32,495 bases of DNA from NCBI RefSeq assembly GCF_011290685.1, contig NZ_JAANYN010000020.1:1-32495 (forward strand), read 5' to 3'. The DNA is from Cyclobacterium plantarum. GTDB taxonomy: Bacteria > Bacteroidota > Bacteroidia > Cytophagales > Cyclobacteriaceae. Shown here in pieces: positions 1 through 8,259 of this stretch; the first letter of the stretch is position 1, and each line of letters opens with the position of its first letter. Below the pieces are notes generated by a model. The model saw only the letters and a list, made by a program, of their open reading frames with translations, had not been told where the DNA came from and searched no databases. The position numbers were made by a program, and so were the translations under genes.

Positions 1-2
1 CC

Positions 3-65
3 GCCTGGCACGGAGCGGCCGGCAGCAAGGCCTGGCTCATGGTAGACGAAGTGGTGATGAATTGA
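3..65 (+). CDS. C-terminal end of an unidentified protein (partial)
   Basis: A short reading frame open from the left edge ends at TGA 63-65. Its last residues include AWHGAAGSKAWLMVDEVVMN. The residue mix is protein-like, whereas the other two forward frames give either an early stop or an arginine-rich string. Too little is visible to assign a family. It would be convergent with prfB, and the hairpin at 111-138 lies between the two stop codons. Confidence 0.35.
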   Translation, partial: AWHGAAGSKAWLMVDEVVMN

Positions 66-110
66 GATAAGGGGTGCGATAAAGAAGTTATTATGTGTGG
101 ATCTAAAAGT

Positions 111-138
111 AAAAAGGACCTGAAATAAACAGGTCCTT
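111..138 (-). terminator. Rho-independent terminator of prfB
   Basis: A perfect 9-bp stem (AAGGACCTG 114-122 with CAGGTCCTT 130-138) encloses a 7-nt AT loop. Read on the minus strand it is followed by a T run (113-111 plus the T-rich bases beyond). It lies 11 nt past the prfB stop codon. Confidence 0.75.
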
Positions 139-148
139 AGATTGAATT

Positions 149-1253
149 TTATCCTTTGTCTTTTACTTCCTCCTCACTTTGTGCAAGCAGATAGGCTTTT
201 ATGAAGTCATTTAGTCCTCCATCCAGTACAGTTTGTACATCTGAAGTTTCATGTGCTGTTCTGGCATCCTTCACCAATTTATACGGATGCAAAACGTAGT
301 TCCTGATTTGGGATCCGAAATCAATTTTCATTTTCCCGGATTCCACTTTGGCCCTTTCTTCATTCCGCTTTTCCATTTCCCTCTGGTATAACCTTGATTT
401 CAACATCTGCATTGCTTTTTCCCGGTTCCCAAGTTGAGACCTTTCTGCCTGGCAAACCACGACAATCCCGGTGGGTTTATGGGTGAGTTGAACTTTGGTT
501 TCCACCTTATTTACATTCTGACCTCCAGCTCCTCCTGATCGGGAGGTGTGGAATTCCACATCTGAAGGGTTGATCTCAATCTTGATGGTGTCATCTACCA
601 CGGGATAAACATATACGGAAGCAAAAGAGGTATGCCGCCTCCCTCCACTATCAAAGGGAGATATCCTCACCAACCGGTGCACGCCGGATTCTGATTTGAG
701 GAAACCATAAGCCAAAGGGCCTTCAAATTCCAGAGTCGCTGATTTGATTCCGGCCACTTCGCCTTCCTGCAGATCAACCTCTTTTACTTTGTAGCCATTT
801 TTCTCTCCCCACATGATATACATGCGAAGCAGAATGGATGCCCAGTCATTGCTTTCCGTTCCACCTGCTCCGGGATTGATTTCCAACATTGCATTCAATT
901 GGTCCTCTTCACTACCAAGCATTTTCTTGAGCTCCAGATCCTCTACTTTGTGTAAATTCTTTTGGTACTCAGCTGTTATTTCCTCTTCAGAAACCTCCCC
1001 GGCACTGTAAAATTCATACAATACATCCAGGTCCTGTACCCCGGTGTCTACATCTTCAAACTGACTGGTCCAGGATTTTCTTGCCTGTATTTGTTTCATC
1101 ATTTTTTCTGCTTCTTCCGGATCATTCCAAAAATCTGGCTGGGCAGAAATGGCTTCAAATTCTTCTATTTCCGCTTTCTTCCGGTCGTAGTCAAAGATAC
1201 CTCCTCAAGGCCAAAATACGGGCCTTCAAGTCTTTCAACTGATCTGTTGTCAT
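149..1253 (-). CDS. prfB: Peptide chain release factor 2, with programmed +1 frameshift
   Basis: RF2 reads UGA and UAA stop codons in the ribosomal A site and triggers peptidyl-tRNA hydrolysis. The gene is read in two frames. Frame 0 starts at ATG 1253-1251 and gives 20 codons ending RRYL before TGA 1193-1191. A +1 shift skips T1193 and continues with GAC at 1192, reading [12 protein letters not shown] onward to TAA at 149. The joined product is about 367 residues, normal for RF2. Visible hallmarks are the RF2-specific SPF stop-codon motif (about residues 198-200, within [12 protein letters not shown]) and the GGQ catalytic motif (about 243-245, within [16 protein letters not shown]). It is transcribed alone, with a hairpin terminator just downstream. 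An annotation starting at the internal ATG at 1102 would lose the first 50 residues. Confidence 0.96.
1190..1205 (-). promoter_or_regulatory. prfB +1 recoding site (SD-like AGGAGG, CTT TGA C)
   Basis: On the minus strand the order is AGGAGG (1205-1200), TAT, CTT (1196-1194), TGA (1193-1191), C. This is the classical RF2 autoregulatory site: an internal Shine-Dalgarno-like element three bases before a slippery CTT followed by a weak TGA-C stop. Scarce RF2 lets the ribosome slip +1 and make more RF2; ample RF2 terminates at the TGA. Layout and spacing match the well-known E. coli site. Confidence 0.93.
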
Positions 1254-1339
1254 AGTTGCTTTCTCTTGTTTTATGATTGAATATAAAAGTCAAATTTCGG
1301 CAATTTCCCTCAAATTACCTATTTCAACATTAAAATGGC

Positions 1340-1870
1340 CTATTGCTCCTTCCCCTCTTCCAATTCATCCAGGGCTATAACCTGCAATTTATTTTTACCT
1401 TTATTTTTGAATTTCCTATACCTCAGGGGCTGAAGCAACAAACCACCACCAATCAAAGACCCTGCGATAACCAATATCTCTGGTTCATAGCTGATAGTTT
1501 GGTCCGCATACAAACTATTGACCCCTCCTGCAAAAAGCAATAATCCTCCCGCCGCAATAGGCAACAGGCTCATATTGGACAAGGTTTGATTTCTGGGATC
1601 TTTGTCACGAACATCAATGGCCTCAATCTGATCAAGGGTCAATAAATTTTCCTCTAACACGATTACGCCCTGCTTGATCTCCCTGATCACATCCTCAATG
1701 TAATAGTCCAACCCCTTTTGAAGATACACGATGGATTTGCCTACTTCATAGGTTAGCCTGCTTTTTTCATTTTTTCCCCGCTGTAGGATCAGGTAATTCT
1801 GAGCTAACAAATCTGCATGGATCAGGCAAAACAACAGGATTACTGAAAAGGCACTTTTTTTGAACAGCAT
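1340..1870 (-). CDS. Hypothetical exported/membrane protein, 176 aa
   Basis: Not recognised as a named family. The N-terminus is a signal peptide (basic MLFKKS, hydrophobic core, then LLAQN, a typical cleavage region). The mature part begins with a short beta-rich segment (NYLILQRGKNEKSRLTYEVG), which could be a small folded domain. Two glycine-rich hydrophobic segments at about residues 100-118 and 131-146 look like membrane helices, followed by a basic tail (PLRYRKFKNKGKNK). It lies 37 nt downstream of ilvE on the same strand, so it may be co-transcribed with it. I infer an inner-membrane protein with a periplasmic N-terminal part; function unknown. Confidence 0.7.
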   Translation of the reverse strand: MLFKKSAFSVILLFCLIHADLLAQNYLILQRGKNEKSRLTYEVGKSIVYLQKGLDYYIEDVIREIKQGVIVLEENLLTLDQIEAIDVRDKDPRNQTLSNMSLLPIAAGGLLLFAGGVNSLYADQTISYEPEILVIAGSLIGGGLLLQPLRYRKFKNKGKNKLQVIALDELEEGKEQ

Positions 1871-1907
1871 AGGTAAAAATTATTCCACTTAGCTCGATTA
1901 GGAAGGA

Positions 1908-2975
1908 TTAAATTTTCATTATCCAACCATGATCATCAGCTACTTTCCCATATTTGATATCATCAAGCCGTTTTAAGACCCTGTCGGAAAAAGCTCCGGC
2001 TGCCTTCTCCGGCAACACATAATCCTTATTGTGAATATTGATCAGTCTGATAAACGCAACAGTAGCCGCCGTGCCCGTACCAAAAGCCTCTTCCAATCTT
2101 CCGGAAAGGAGCGCATCTTCCAGTTCAGAAACAGTCAAAAAACGTTCTTCGACAGGCATTCCCATCTCCTTTGCCAAAATCAACACACTATCCCTGGTAA
2201 TGCCTTTTAAAATGGTTCCGGTGCTGATTGGGGCTGTAATAAGGGTACCATCAATCACGAACATCACGTTCATGGTGCCACTTTCTTCTATGTATTGATG
2301 TGTTTTACCATCTGTCCAAAGCAACTGATCGTAACCTTCTTTCTGGGCTTTCCGTGCGGGAAAGAGGGAGCCTGCGTAATTACCTGCTGCTTTTGCCGCA
2401 CCGGTCCCCCCTTCAACAGCTCTGGCATACTGGGTTTCTACCTTCACTGCTACTGGTTTGGAATAATAATTCCCCACAGGGGAGGTAAGGATCATGAATT
2501 TGTAATTGTTGGATGGCCTTATTCCCAGATAATCATCCGCAGCAAATATAAAAGGGCGAATGTAAAGTGAGCATCCGGCTTGTTTGGGAATCCAATCCTT
2601 ATCCACCTCCAAAAGTTTCCTCATTCCTTCCATGAAAATTTCTTCCGGAACCTCAGGAATACACATCCTTTGCGCGGATTCATTCAGCCTTCGCTGATTG
2701 GCATCACCTCTGAAAACGAGAATTTCTCCCGCCTCATTTCTATAGGCTTTTAAGCCCTCGAAAACCGACTGCCCATAATGCAAGGTGGCATTGGCCGGAT
2801 TAATTTGTAGTGGACCATAAGGTTCTATCCTAAGATCCTGCCATTCTCCGTCTTTATACTCTGCCACAAACATGTGGTCACTGATGATTTGGCCGAAGGA
2901 CAGTTCATCAAAATTGGTAGTTTCCAATTTTGAATGCTTCGATTTATTGATATTGATCGTTAAAGTCTTATTCAT
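1908..2975 (-). CDS. ilvE: Branched-chain amino acid aminotransferase
   Basis: A PLP-dependent class IV aminotransferase that catalyses the last step of leucine, isoleucine and valine synthesis and the first step of their breakdown. At 355 residues it has the length of the BCAT type II (eukaryote-like) group. Visible signatures are HYGQSVFEGLKAYR (about 67-79), LYIRPFIFAADDYLG (about 137-151), KAAGNYAGS with the PLP-binding lysine at about residue 195, and EESGTMNVMFV near residue 230. The start ATG at 2975 lies 6 nt after the stop of the adenosyltransferase gene, so the two are surely co-transcribed. No other branched-chain gene is adjacent; the leuA-like gene is 12 kb away on the other strand. 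Confidence 0.95.
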   Translation of the reverse strand: MNKTLTININKSKHSKLETTNFDELSFGQIISDHMFVAEYKDGEWQDLRIEPYGPLQINPANATLHYGQSVFEGLKAYRNEAGEILVFRGDANQRRLNESAQRMCIPEVPEEIFMEGMRKLLEVDKDWIPKQAGCSLYIRPFIFAADDYLGIRPSNNYKFMILTSPVGNYYSKPVAVKVETQYARAVEGGTGAAKAAGNYAGSLFPARKAQKEGYDQLLWTDGKTHQYIEESGTMNVMFVIDGTLITAPISTGTILKGITRDSVLILAKEMGMPVEERFLTVSELEDALLSGRLEEAFGTGTAATVAFIRLINIHNKDYVLPEKAAGAFSDRVLKRLDDIKYGKVADDHGWIMKI

Positions 2976-2981
2976 AACTGG

Positions 2982-3530
2982 TCAATTCCCTGGCTTCCAG
3001 GTGATTTCACTTACATTTAATTCAACTGCCAATTGTCTGCTCAAAACAAAAAAGTAATCGGAAAGCCTGTTGATAAATTCCAGTACCAGCGCTTCCACGG
3101 TTGAGGCTTCCATCAAAAGGACAACACATCTTTCTGCCCTCCTGCATACCGTCCTTGCAATATGAGCTATGGAAACTACCGGATGTCCTCCAGGAATGAT
3201 AAAATTCCTTAAAACAGGCAGCTCAGCTTCCATGGCATCAATTTTATTTTCAAGGAATGCGATATCTTTTGCCGTAAATTCAGGTTTTCTGACCTGCGCT
3301 TTTTCCGGATCACTTGCCAAAAGGGCTCCTATCACAAACAACCTGTCCTGGATAAAATAAAGCTCGTCCTTACGCTTTTCATTGGCTTCCTGATCACGCA
3401 ATAAGCCAAGGTGAGCATTGAGTTCGTCTATGGTGCCATAGGCATCAATACGCAAGTGGGACTTGTTTACCCTGGTCCCTCCTAAAAGGGAAGTTTCGCC
3501 TCTATCTCCCGTTTTGGTGTAGATTTTCAT
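2982..3530 (-). CDS. ATP:cob(I)alamin adenosyltransferase (PduO/MMAB type)
   Basis: Transfers the adenosyl group of ATP to cob(I)alamin to make coenzyme B12. At 182 residues it is the normal length of a single-domain PduO-type enzyme. Family motifs are the N-terminal ATP-binding KIYTKTGDRGETSLLGG, RIDAYGTIDELNAHLG, the arginine-rich RTVCRRAER (about residues 128-136), and the C-terminal FINRLSDYFFVLSR. I place the start at ATG 3530 because KIYTKTGD is the normal family N-terminus; an upstream in-frame ATG would add 24 unconserved residues overlapping the ABC gene. It sits 25 nt downstream of the ABC ATPase stop and 6 nt upstream of ilvE. Confidence 0.93.
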   Translation of the reverse strand: MKIYTKTGDRGETSLLGGTRVNKSHLRIDAYGTIDELNAHLGLLRDQEANEKRKDELYFIQDRLFVIGALLASDPEKAQVRKPEFTAKDIAFLENKIDAMEAELPVLRNFIIPGGHPVVSIAHIARTVCRRAERCVVLLMEASTVEALVLEFINRLSDYFFVLSRQLAVELNVSEITWKPGN

Positions 3531-3555
3531 GAATTTTGATCTGAAGATGCGTGGA

Positions 3556-4272
3556 TTAGACCACTGATTTATCAACAATTGTAGGATTGGGATTGACTTC
3601 ATCTGATTCTACCAATCCATCCCTTAACCGGATTACCCTGTGGGCATAATGGGCAATATCATCTTCATGGGTAACCATGATAATGGTATTTCCCTTTTGA
3701 TGCAATTCATTAAATAAGTCCATGATATCATAGGAAGTTTTGGAGTCCAGGTTACCCGTGGGCTCATCAGCCAGGATAATACTCGGATCATTGACCAATG
3801 CCCTCGCTATGGCCACTCTTTGCCTTTGACCACCGGAAAGCTCATTCGGCTTGTGGTGGATTCTGTCATCCAAACCCACACTTTTCAAAGCAAGAAACGC
3901 TTTTTCCTCCCTTTCCGTTTTGTTATATCCCGCATAAATCAGGGGAAGGGCCACGTTGTCCAGACAAGTAGCCCTGGGAAGTAAATTAAAGGTCTGGAAA
4001 ACAAATCCAATTTCTTTGTTTCTGATCTCCGCCAATTCATTTTCACTCATATCGCTGACATCCTTGCTATTCAGAATGTACTGGCCAGAGGTGGGTGTAT
4101 CCAAACAGCCGATTATGTTCATTAAAGTGGATTTGCCCGATCCTGAAGGCCCCATAAATGCCACATATTCTCCCCTATCCACTTTTATACTTACAGATTC
4201 CAGGGCATGGACTTCCTCCGATCCCATGCGATAAATTTTCCGGATTTCCTTGGTTTTAATGATTTCTGGCAT
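3556..4272 (-). CDS. ABC transporter ATP-binding protein (LolD/MacB-type)
   Basis: A 238-residue ATPase subunit of the MacB/LolD/FtsE-like exporter group. Motifs in order are Walker [11 protein letters not shown]-loop [11 protein letters not shown], signature [15 protein letters not shown], Walker [14 protein letters not shown], and the H-loop in VTHEDD. The [10 protein letters not shown] segment after Walker A and the TGNLDS D-loop are typical of this group, which drives lipoprotein release or substrate extrusion from the periplasmic side. No permease is encoded next to it, so the partner must be elsewhere. The start is set at ATG 4272 ([14 protein letters not shown]); 14 further upstream in-frame residues do not look conserved. 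Confidence 0.93.
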   Translation of the reverse strand: MPEIIKTKEIRKIYRMGSEEVHALESVSIKVDRGEYVAFMGPSGSGKSTLMNIIGCLDTPTSGQYILNSKDVSDMSENELAEIRNKEIGFVFQTFNLLPRATCLDNVALPLIYAGYNKTEREEKAFLALKSVGLDDRIHHKPNELSGGQRQRVAIARALVNDPSIILADEPTGNLDSKTSYDIMDLFNELHQKGNTIIMVTHEDDIAHYAHRVIRLRDGLVESDEVNPNPTIVDKSVV

Positions 4273-4351
4273 AATAAAATAATTTAAAGTGTGAAGATAG
4301 GAGATTATGGCCAAAAACCGGAATCCTTAGTGTTAAATTATACCAATGGAT

Positions 4352-7129
4352 TCAGAAGTACTCCAGTTGCAATTCAGTTAAATCTTCCGGCCCTATCCAT
4401 TCCGCCATCAAAGCAAGGTTACTACTGGCGTATTGATCTAGTCCAATTATCCGGCAATACCTGACCAATTCAATCCATAACAAGGGATCCCTGTTAAATT
4501 GGCTAGCTTCCTGCAATAAGGCATACCTTTCCTCATCATCAGAAAGGGTTGCTAAGCCTGCCAGAACCAAAGGAGTTAGATAGGCATTTTGGGCAGCTGA
4601 AAAATCAGGATTGTCTTTTACACTATCCGCCCCCTTAATCTGGTTGACATAGTCAGTTAGAAAAGAGGCTTCCTCCTTAAAAACCTCCTGATCCAGGGTC
4701 AATTCCAACAAACTATCCAGCCGCTCATGAGAAAACCAGTGTCCTTTTTTCAGCAGCATTTCCCTTGCCAAAAAAGCCCGGTGAGCGCTTGTTTCCAATC
4801 CTTCAAGGGCAGGAAGCAGTTCCCTTCCAAGCATTTCCGGCAAGCTTGCCAGTGCCTGATAAAATTTGACCGTATCATTTTGGATCAATTGCCTTTCGCT
4901 GTCAAATCTCATCCAAACGGGAAAATCGACACCCTGTGTTCCTGATACAAACAGCGCTTCCTCTTGCATCCCGCCAAAATAAAGGTATGGCAAATGAGCT
5001 GAGGTAAATTGAGAAAAGCCCTTTAAGGCAGCCTGCTTCCACTCTATGGCAGCTTTTTTAAAATCCCCCTCCCTGGAAAGAACCCAGCCTGCAAAAGCAT
5101 GATAATACCCTGCATTCTTGTTGAAGCGAAAGGCCATGCCATTCAATCTTCTGAGCAAATCATTTACCCTGCCACTTTTATAGGCAAGTACCAAACCAGA
5201 TTCCCTGATACTTTCTTCCTGATTGAGGGAGGGCGCTTGCTTCTGGAGTAATGTGTCAATGATTTCAAAGTATTCAGCAGGCACATTGTCTTCCTTCAAA
5301 GCGGTAAACTGATTGCGCAACATGGCCTGGTTTACCAAATTCCCTCCCTGCCTGATGCTGTCAACAGGAAGATCAAACCCAGCCTCCTCACCTATGACAT
5401 TGGCGTAAGCCAGCAAGTTTATCTTATCTTTTAATGCAGCATTTTCAAAATCATTTTCCTTCACCTCTTTTCCATGAAAGATTTTAACCCCCAACTGATT
5501 GAGTCCTTGGGTGGACTCCTCCCCTTTCATGTTTGCCAAAACCCTTAATGCATCGTCCGGACGGTTCATTTGATGATAAATCAAAGCCAGGTTATTGGAA
5601 AGATAAGGATTTGAAGGGTAATAGGTTAATCCTTCTTCCAGGTAATAAATGGACTCATTCACCCGTTTCCGCTTTTCCAGCAACTCACTTAACAAAATAA
5701 TATCAGGTACCTGTGGATTCTCTTCAAAACTTCTCAGAAGCGTGTTTTGTGCCAATGTTGGTTGATTTTGGTCCAAATACAATTGGGCACTTGCAAAAAG
5801 TGCCTTTTCGTTTTTTCGGTATCTTTCAAAAGCATTTTCATACAGTACAGTAGCCTCTACGGGACGCTTGCTTGCCAGGTAATAATCGGCCGAAAATTGG
5901 GTGGAAGAAGTACTGAATTGTATGGCAACAATACCGTCGGCATATACCAGGAAAATCAATAAACTTAGAAAGCCTCCCAAACGCATATGGAAATAAGGGA
6001 AAAAGGGAGGCTTGTAAACAATTCTTTCCACGGCTGTGCCGCTGTTAAGAATACCTGAAAAATTCACCCAGATGTATAAGAAAAAAAGCAGGCCAAAACC
6101 CAATTGACTATAAATGAAAATGTGCTGCAGGAAATCCAGCATGGGTGTATTAAGGGTGACCTTACCTTTAAATATCAGCAGCAGGCACATGGCAAGTCCT
6201 GTCAGGTAAAATAATTTACCTACCCAGGCAAATGCAAAAGGTTGGGGATGGTTGTTGATTTTATGATGTACATCGAAGTATCCCACCAGCCCCACAATTA
6301 AAAGAAGAAGTTCAAATGGAGGAAGGGGCCAGCCACTAATGCTGCCGGTAATTTCCAAAAGCATTAATCCAAGCAGCATCAGGTAGGCGGTACCCAAAAC
6401 GGCAAAATGCCAGGCAATTTTAATGCCTACGCCGCGGTTCATCCTGGCCAATAACAGGTAAATCCCCGAAATCAATGATTGACCGGTATATATCAGATAA
6501 CCAGCAGCCATGCTCATGGCCATCAGGGAAATATTTTCTGAAAACAACAAGGTGGGATATGGTGCATTGGCAAGAAAAATCAATAGAACCAGGCAACCAA
6601 GCCCTGATCCGAAAACGACTAATGCGCGTTTTCCTAACGAAAGGTTTTCGAAAAAAAGATGGATCAAAGCTATAGGTAGCAATAAAAACACCAGGCAAAT
6701 CACAAGACCATAATTCGTCCCTACCCCTCCGATGTTAAGACTGTTTACACCACTTATGGTCAACATGAAAACCAACAAGCCGGCACCCAATAGGAAAGCA
6801 TTTCGCCTGACCAGGGTAATCAACCACACATATACCAACAATAAAAACCAGGTTATAATCCCAAGCCACTGGGTGAGAATAGGATATTGCTCGACTTCAC
6901 CAGCAACGAACCGCTCAAAAAGTAAAAAATTCTGTGTGTTTAACCGGATAAAACCAGTACCCGTATAAAAATCTCCAAGAGGTACCGTAATCGTTTCCAG
7001 GCCGGTGGCAATTGACAGTGGAAGTGTTTTAAACGCACCAAGGTCAAAGATCAATATACCGATCCCTGAAAGCAGGAGGACAAACAATACAATGGTCAGG
7101 ATGGTCTTTCTCCACAACTGTTGGTGCAT
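4352..7129 (-). CDS. Large polytopic membrane protein with C-terminal TPR region
   Basis: A 925-residue protein I cannot tie to a named family. About the first 400 residues hold roughly ten or more hydrophobic stretches (for example 10-30, 87-106, 112-130, 140-160, 168-187, 240-262, 303-322, 335-358, 385-403). From about residue 415 onward it becomes soluble and helical, with TPR-like repeats: A-x-LYENAFERYRKNEKALFASAQLYL, then segments with the YPSNPYLSNNLALIY pattern. The start codon overlaps the gatC stop (TAATG), which indicates translational coupling. I infer an inner-membrane protein with a large extracytoplasmic or cytoplasmic TPR platform, possibly for envelope assembly; the function is unknown. 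Confidence 0.85.
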   Translation of the reverse strand: MHQQLWRKTILTIVLFVLLLSGIGILIFDLGAFKTLPLSIATGLETITVPLGDFYTGTGFIRLNTQNFLLFERFVAGEVEQYPILTQWLGIITWFLLLVYVWLITLVRRNAFLLGAGLLVFMLTISGVNSLNIGGVGTNYGLVICLVFLLLPIALIHLFFENLSLGKRALVVFGSGLGCLVLLIFLANAPYPTLLFSENISLMAMSMAAGYLIYTGQSLISGIYLLLARMNRGVGIKIAWHFAVLGTAYLMLLGLMLLEITGSISGWPLPPFELLLLIVGLVGYFDVHHKINNHPQPFAFAWVGKLFYLTGLAMCLLLIFKGKVTLNTPMLDFLQHIFIYSQLGFGLLFFLYIWVNFSGILNSGTAVERIVYKPPFFPYFHMRLGGFLSLLIFLVYADGIVAIQFSTSSTQFSADYYLASKRPVEATVLYENAFERYRKNEKALFASAQLYLDQNQPTLAQNTLLRSFEENPQVPDIILLSELLEKRKRVNESIYYLEEGLTYYPSNPYLSNNLALIYHQMNRPDDALRVLANMKGEESTQGLNQLGVKIFHGKEVKENDFENAALKDKINLLAYANVIGEEAGFDLPVDSIRQGGNLVNQAMLRNQFTALKEDNVPAEYFEIIDTLLQKQAPSLNQEESIRESGLVLAYKSGRVNDLLRRLNGMAFRFNKNAGYYHAFAGWVLSREGDFKKAAIEWKQAALKGFSQFTSAHLPYLYFGGMQEEALFVSGTQGVDFPVWMRFDSERQLIQNDTVKFYQALASLPEMLGRELLPALEGLETSAHRAFLAREMLLKKGHWFSHERLDSLLELTLDQEVFKEEASFLTDYVNQIKGADSVKDNPDFSAAQNAYLTPLVLAGLATLSDDEERYALLQEASQFNRDPLLWIELVRYCRIIGLDQYASSNLALMAEWIGPEDLTELQLEYF

Positions 7130-7416
7130 TATTCCATTACCTTTGGAACGCGAAAGTAATCCGAATCTCTCTGAGGAGCATTTTTCAACCCTTTCTCATG
7201 ATCCAGGTGCTCACCTACCACATCCTCCCTCATGATGTTTTCTTCAGAAGACATGGTGATTAATGGTTCCACTTTTGAGGTGTCCAATTCATTCAATTTT
7301 TCTACCCAATCCAATATCTGGGTCATGTCTTTGGTCATTTTCTTTGCTCCCTTTTCGTCAAATTCGAGTCTTGCCAAATGAGCGATTTTCTTAAGGGAAT
7401 TGGTATCTAACTTCAT
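7129..7416 (-). CDS. gatC: Asp-tRNA(Asn)/Glu-tRNA(Gln) amidotransferase subunit C
   Basis: GatC is the small stabilising subunit of GatCAB, which converts mischarged Asp-tRNA(Asn) or Glu-tRNA(Gln) to the amide form. At 95 residues it has the standard length. It shows the family's N-terminal helix (KKIAHLARLEFDEKGAKKM), the central ILDWVEKLNELDTSKVEPL, and the conserved tail MREDVVGEH followed by NAPQRDSDYFRVPKVME. The start overlaps the plsC stop by 4 nt (ATGA) and the stop overlaps the next gene's start. As in many Bacteroidota, gatA and gatB are not adjacent. Confidence 0.95.
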   Translation of the reverse strand: MKLDTNSLKKIAHLARLEFDEKGAKKMTKDMTQILDWVEKLNELDTSKVEPLITMSSEENIMREDVVGEHLDHEKGLKNAPQRDSDYFRVPKVME

Positions 7417-8171
7417 GTATTCATTTTTTTAAATTCCATTGAGGCATTATCTTTCCATAACTGATCCTGGATGATTTGGAAGCATTTTTCTTTCAGCCAT
7501 CCTACATCCTTCTGATCCAAACCCTCCACAGCCACAGGGGGGTGGATGACCACTTTTACAGGTTTGTACCGCAACAAAAAACGGCCATCATCGGGCAAAA
7601 TTAAGTGATTGTAAGATAAAGTGATAGGAATTATCGGAATTTGTTTGTCCAAAGCCACTTTAAACGCTCCATCTTTGAATCTGGCCATATTCGGAGGTTG
7701 TTGGCTGGATATCCCGCCCTCCGGGAAAAATACAACACTGCTTTTCTGATCCAATGCTTCCTTTGCCTTCAATATGGATACTCCCCGGCTCTTTAAGCTG
7801 TTCCTGTTGACAGAGATATGCAGGTTTTTAAACATATATCCGAAAATAGGGACTTTGGCCAGGGAACTTTTACCAATAAAGACCAGGTCAAATGGAATCA
7901 ATCCCAGCACCGGGATATCCAGATAAGAAAAGTGATTGGAGACGATTACAAATTGGCTCCCTTTCCTGAAATGGTGCAGGTTCTCTATTTTCACCTTAAA
8001 AAACAGCAACCCAAAAAACACCTTTGACCAAACCCTGTTCAACTTTCTTCCCTGCGCTTTTTTATTTGGAAATTCTATGGTGAAAACGAAAACCGGAAAC
8101 AAAACCAAAAAAGTCATGATAAATACAATACTTCCATAAATGGAATAAATCCTTCTTATCACTTTATTCAT
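7413..8171 (-). CDS. plsC: 1-acyl-sn-glycerol-3-phosphate acyltransferase (PlsC family)
   Basis: A membrane-bound acyltransferase that adds the second acyl chain to lysophosphatidic acid in phospholipid synthesis. At 252 residues its length is normal. The N-terminus is a hydrophobic anchor (about residues 8-32). The HX4D catalytic motif is seen in SNHFSYLDIP (about 78-87), the glycerol-phosphate-binding FFPEGGISS at about 147-155, and IPIIPITLSYN follows as the third block. It is translationally coupled to gatC and lies 88 nt downstream of the nfeD-like gene. Other acyl acceptors (ornithine or aminolipids, common in this phylum) cannot be excluded. Confidence 0.9.
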   Translation of the reverse strand: MNKVIRRIYSIYGSIVFIMTFLVLFPVFVFTIEFPNKKAQGRKLNRVWSKVFFGLLFFKVKIENLHHFRKGSQFVIVSNHFSYLDIPVLGLIPFDLVFIGKSSLAKVPIFGYMFKNLHISVNRNSLKSRGVSILKAKEALDQKSSVVFFPEGGISSQQPPNMARFKDGAFKVALDKQIPIIPITLSYNHLILPDDGRFLLRYKPVKVVIHPPVAVEGLDQKDVGWLKEKCFQIIQDQLWKDNASMEFKKMNT

Positions 8172-8259
8172 AAAAACAAGGCGTTTGGATCCCGGAATCT
8201 AATTAAAACCAATGTCCCTGAGGGCTTAGAGATTGTTTTGGTATATGTGTCTTTGTTGT

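Noticed and set aside
1103-1260. Apparent in-frame stop in prfB suggesting a pseudogene
   Set aside because: The stop is the programmed TGA of the RF2 recoding site, with SD-like AGGAGG, CTT slippery codon and a +1 frame that continues with good RF2 sequence.
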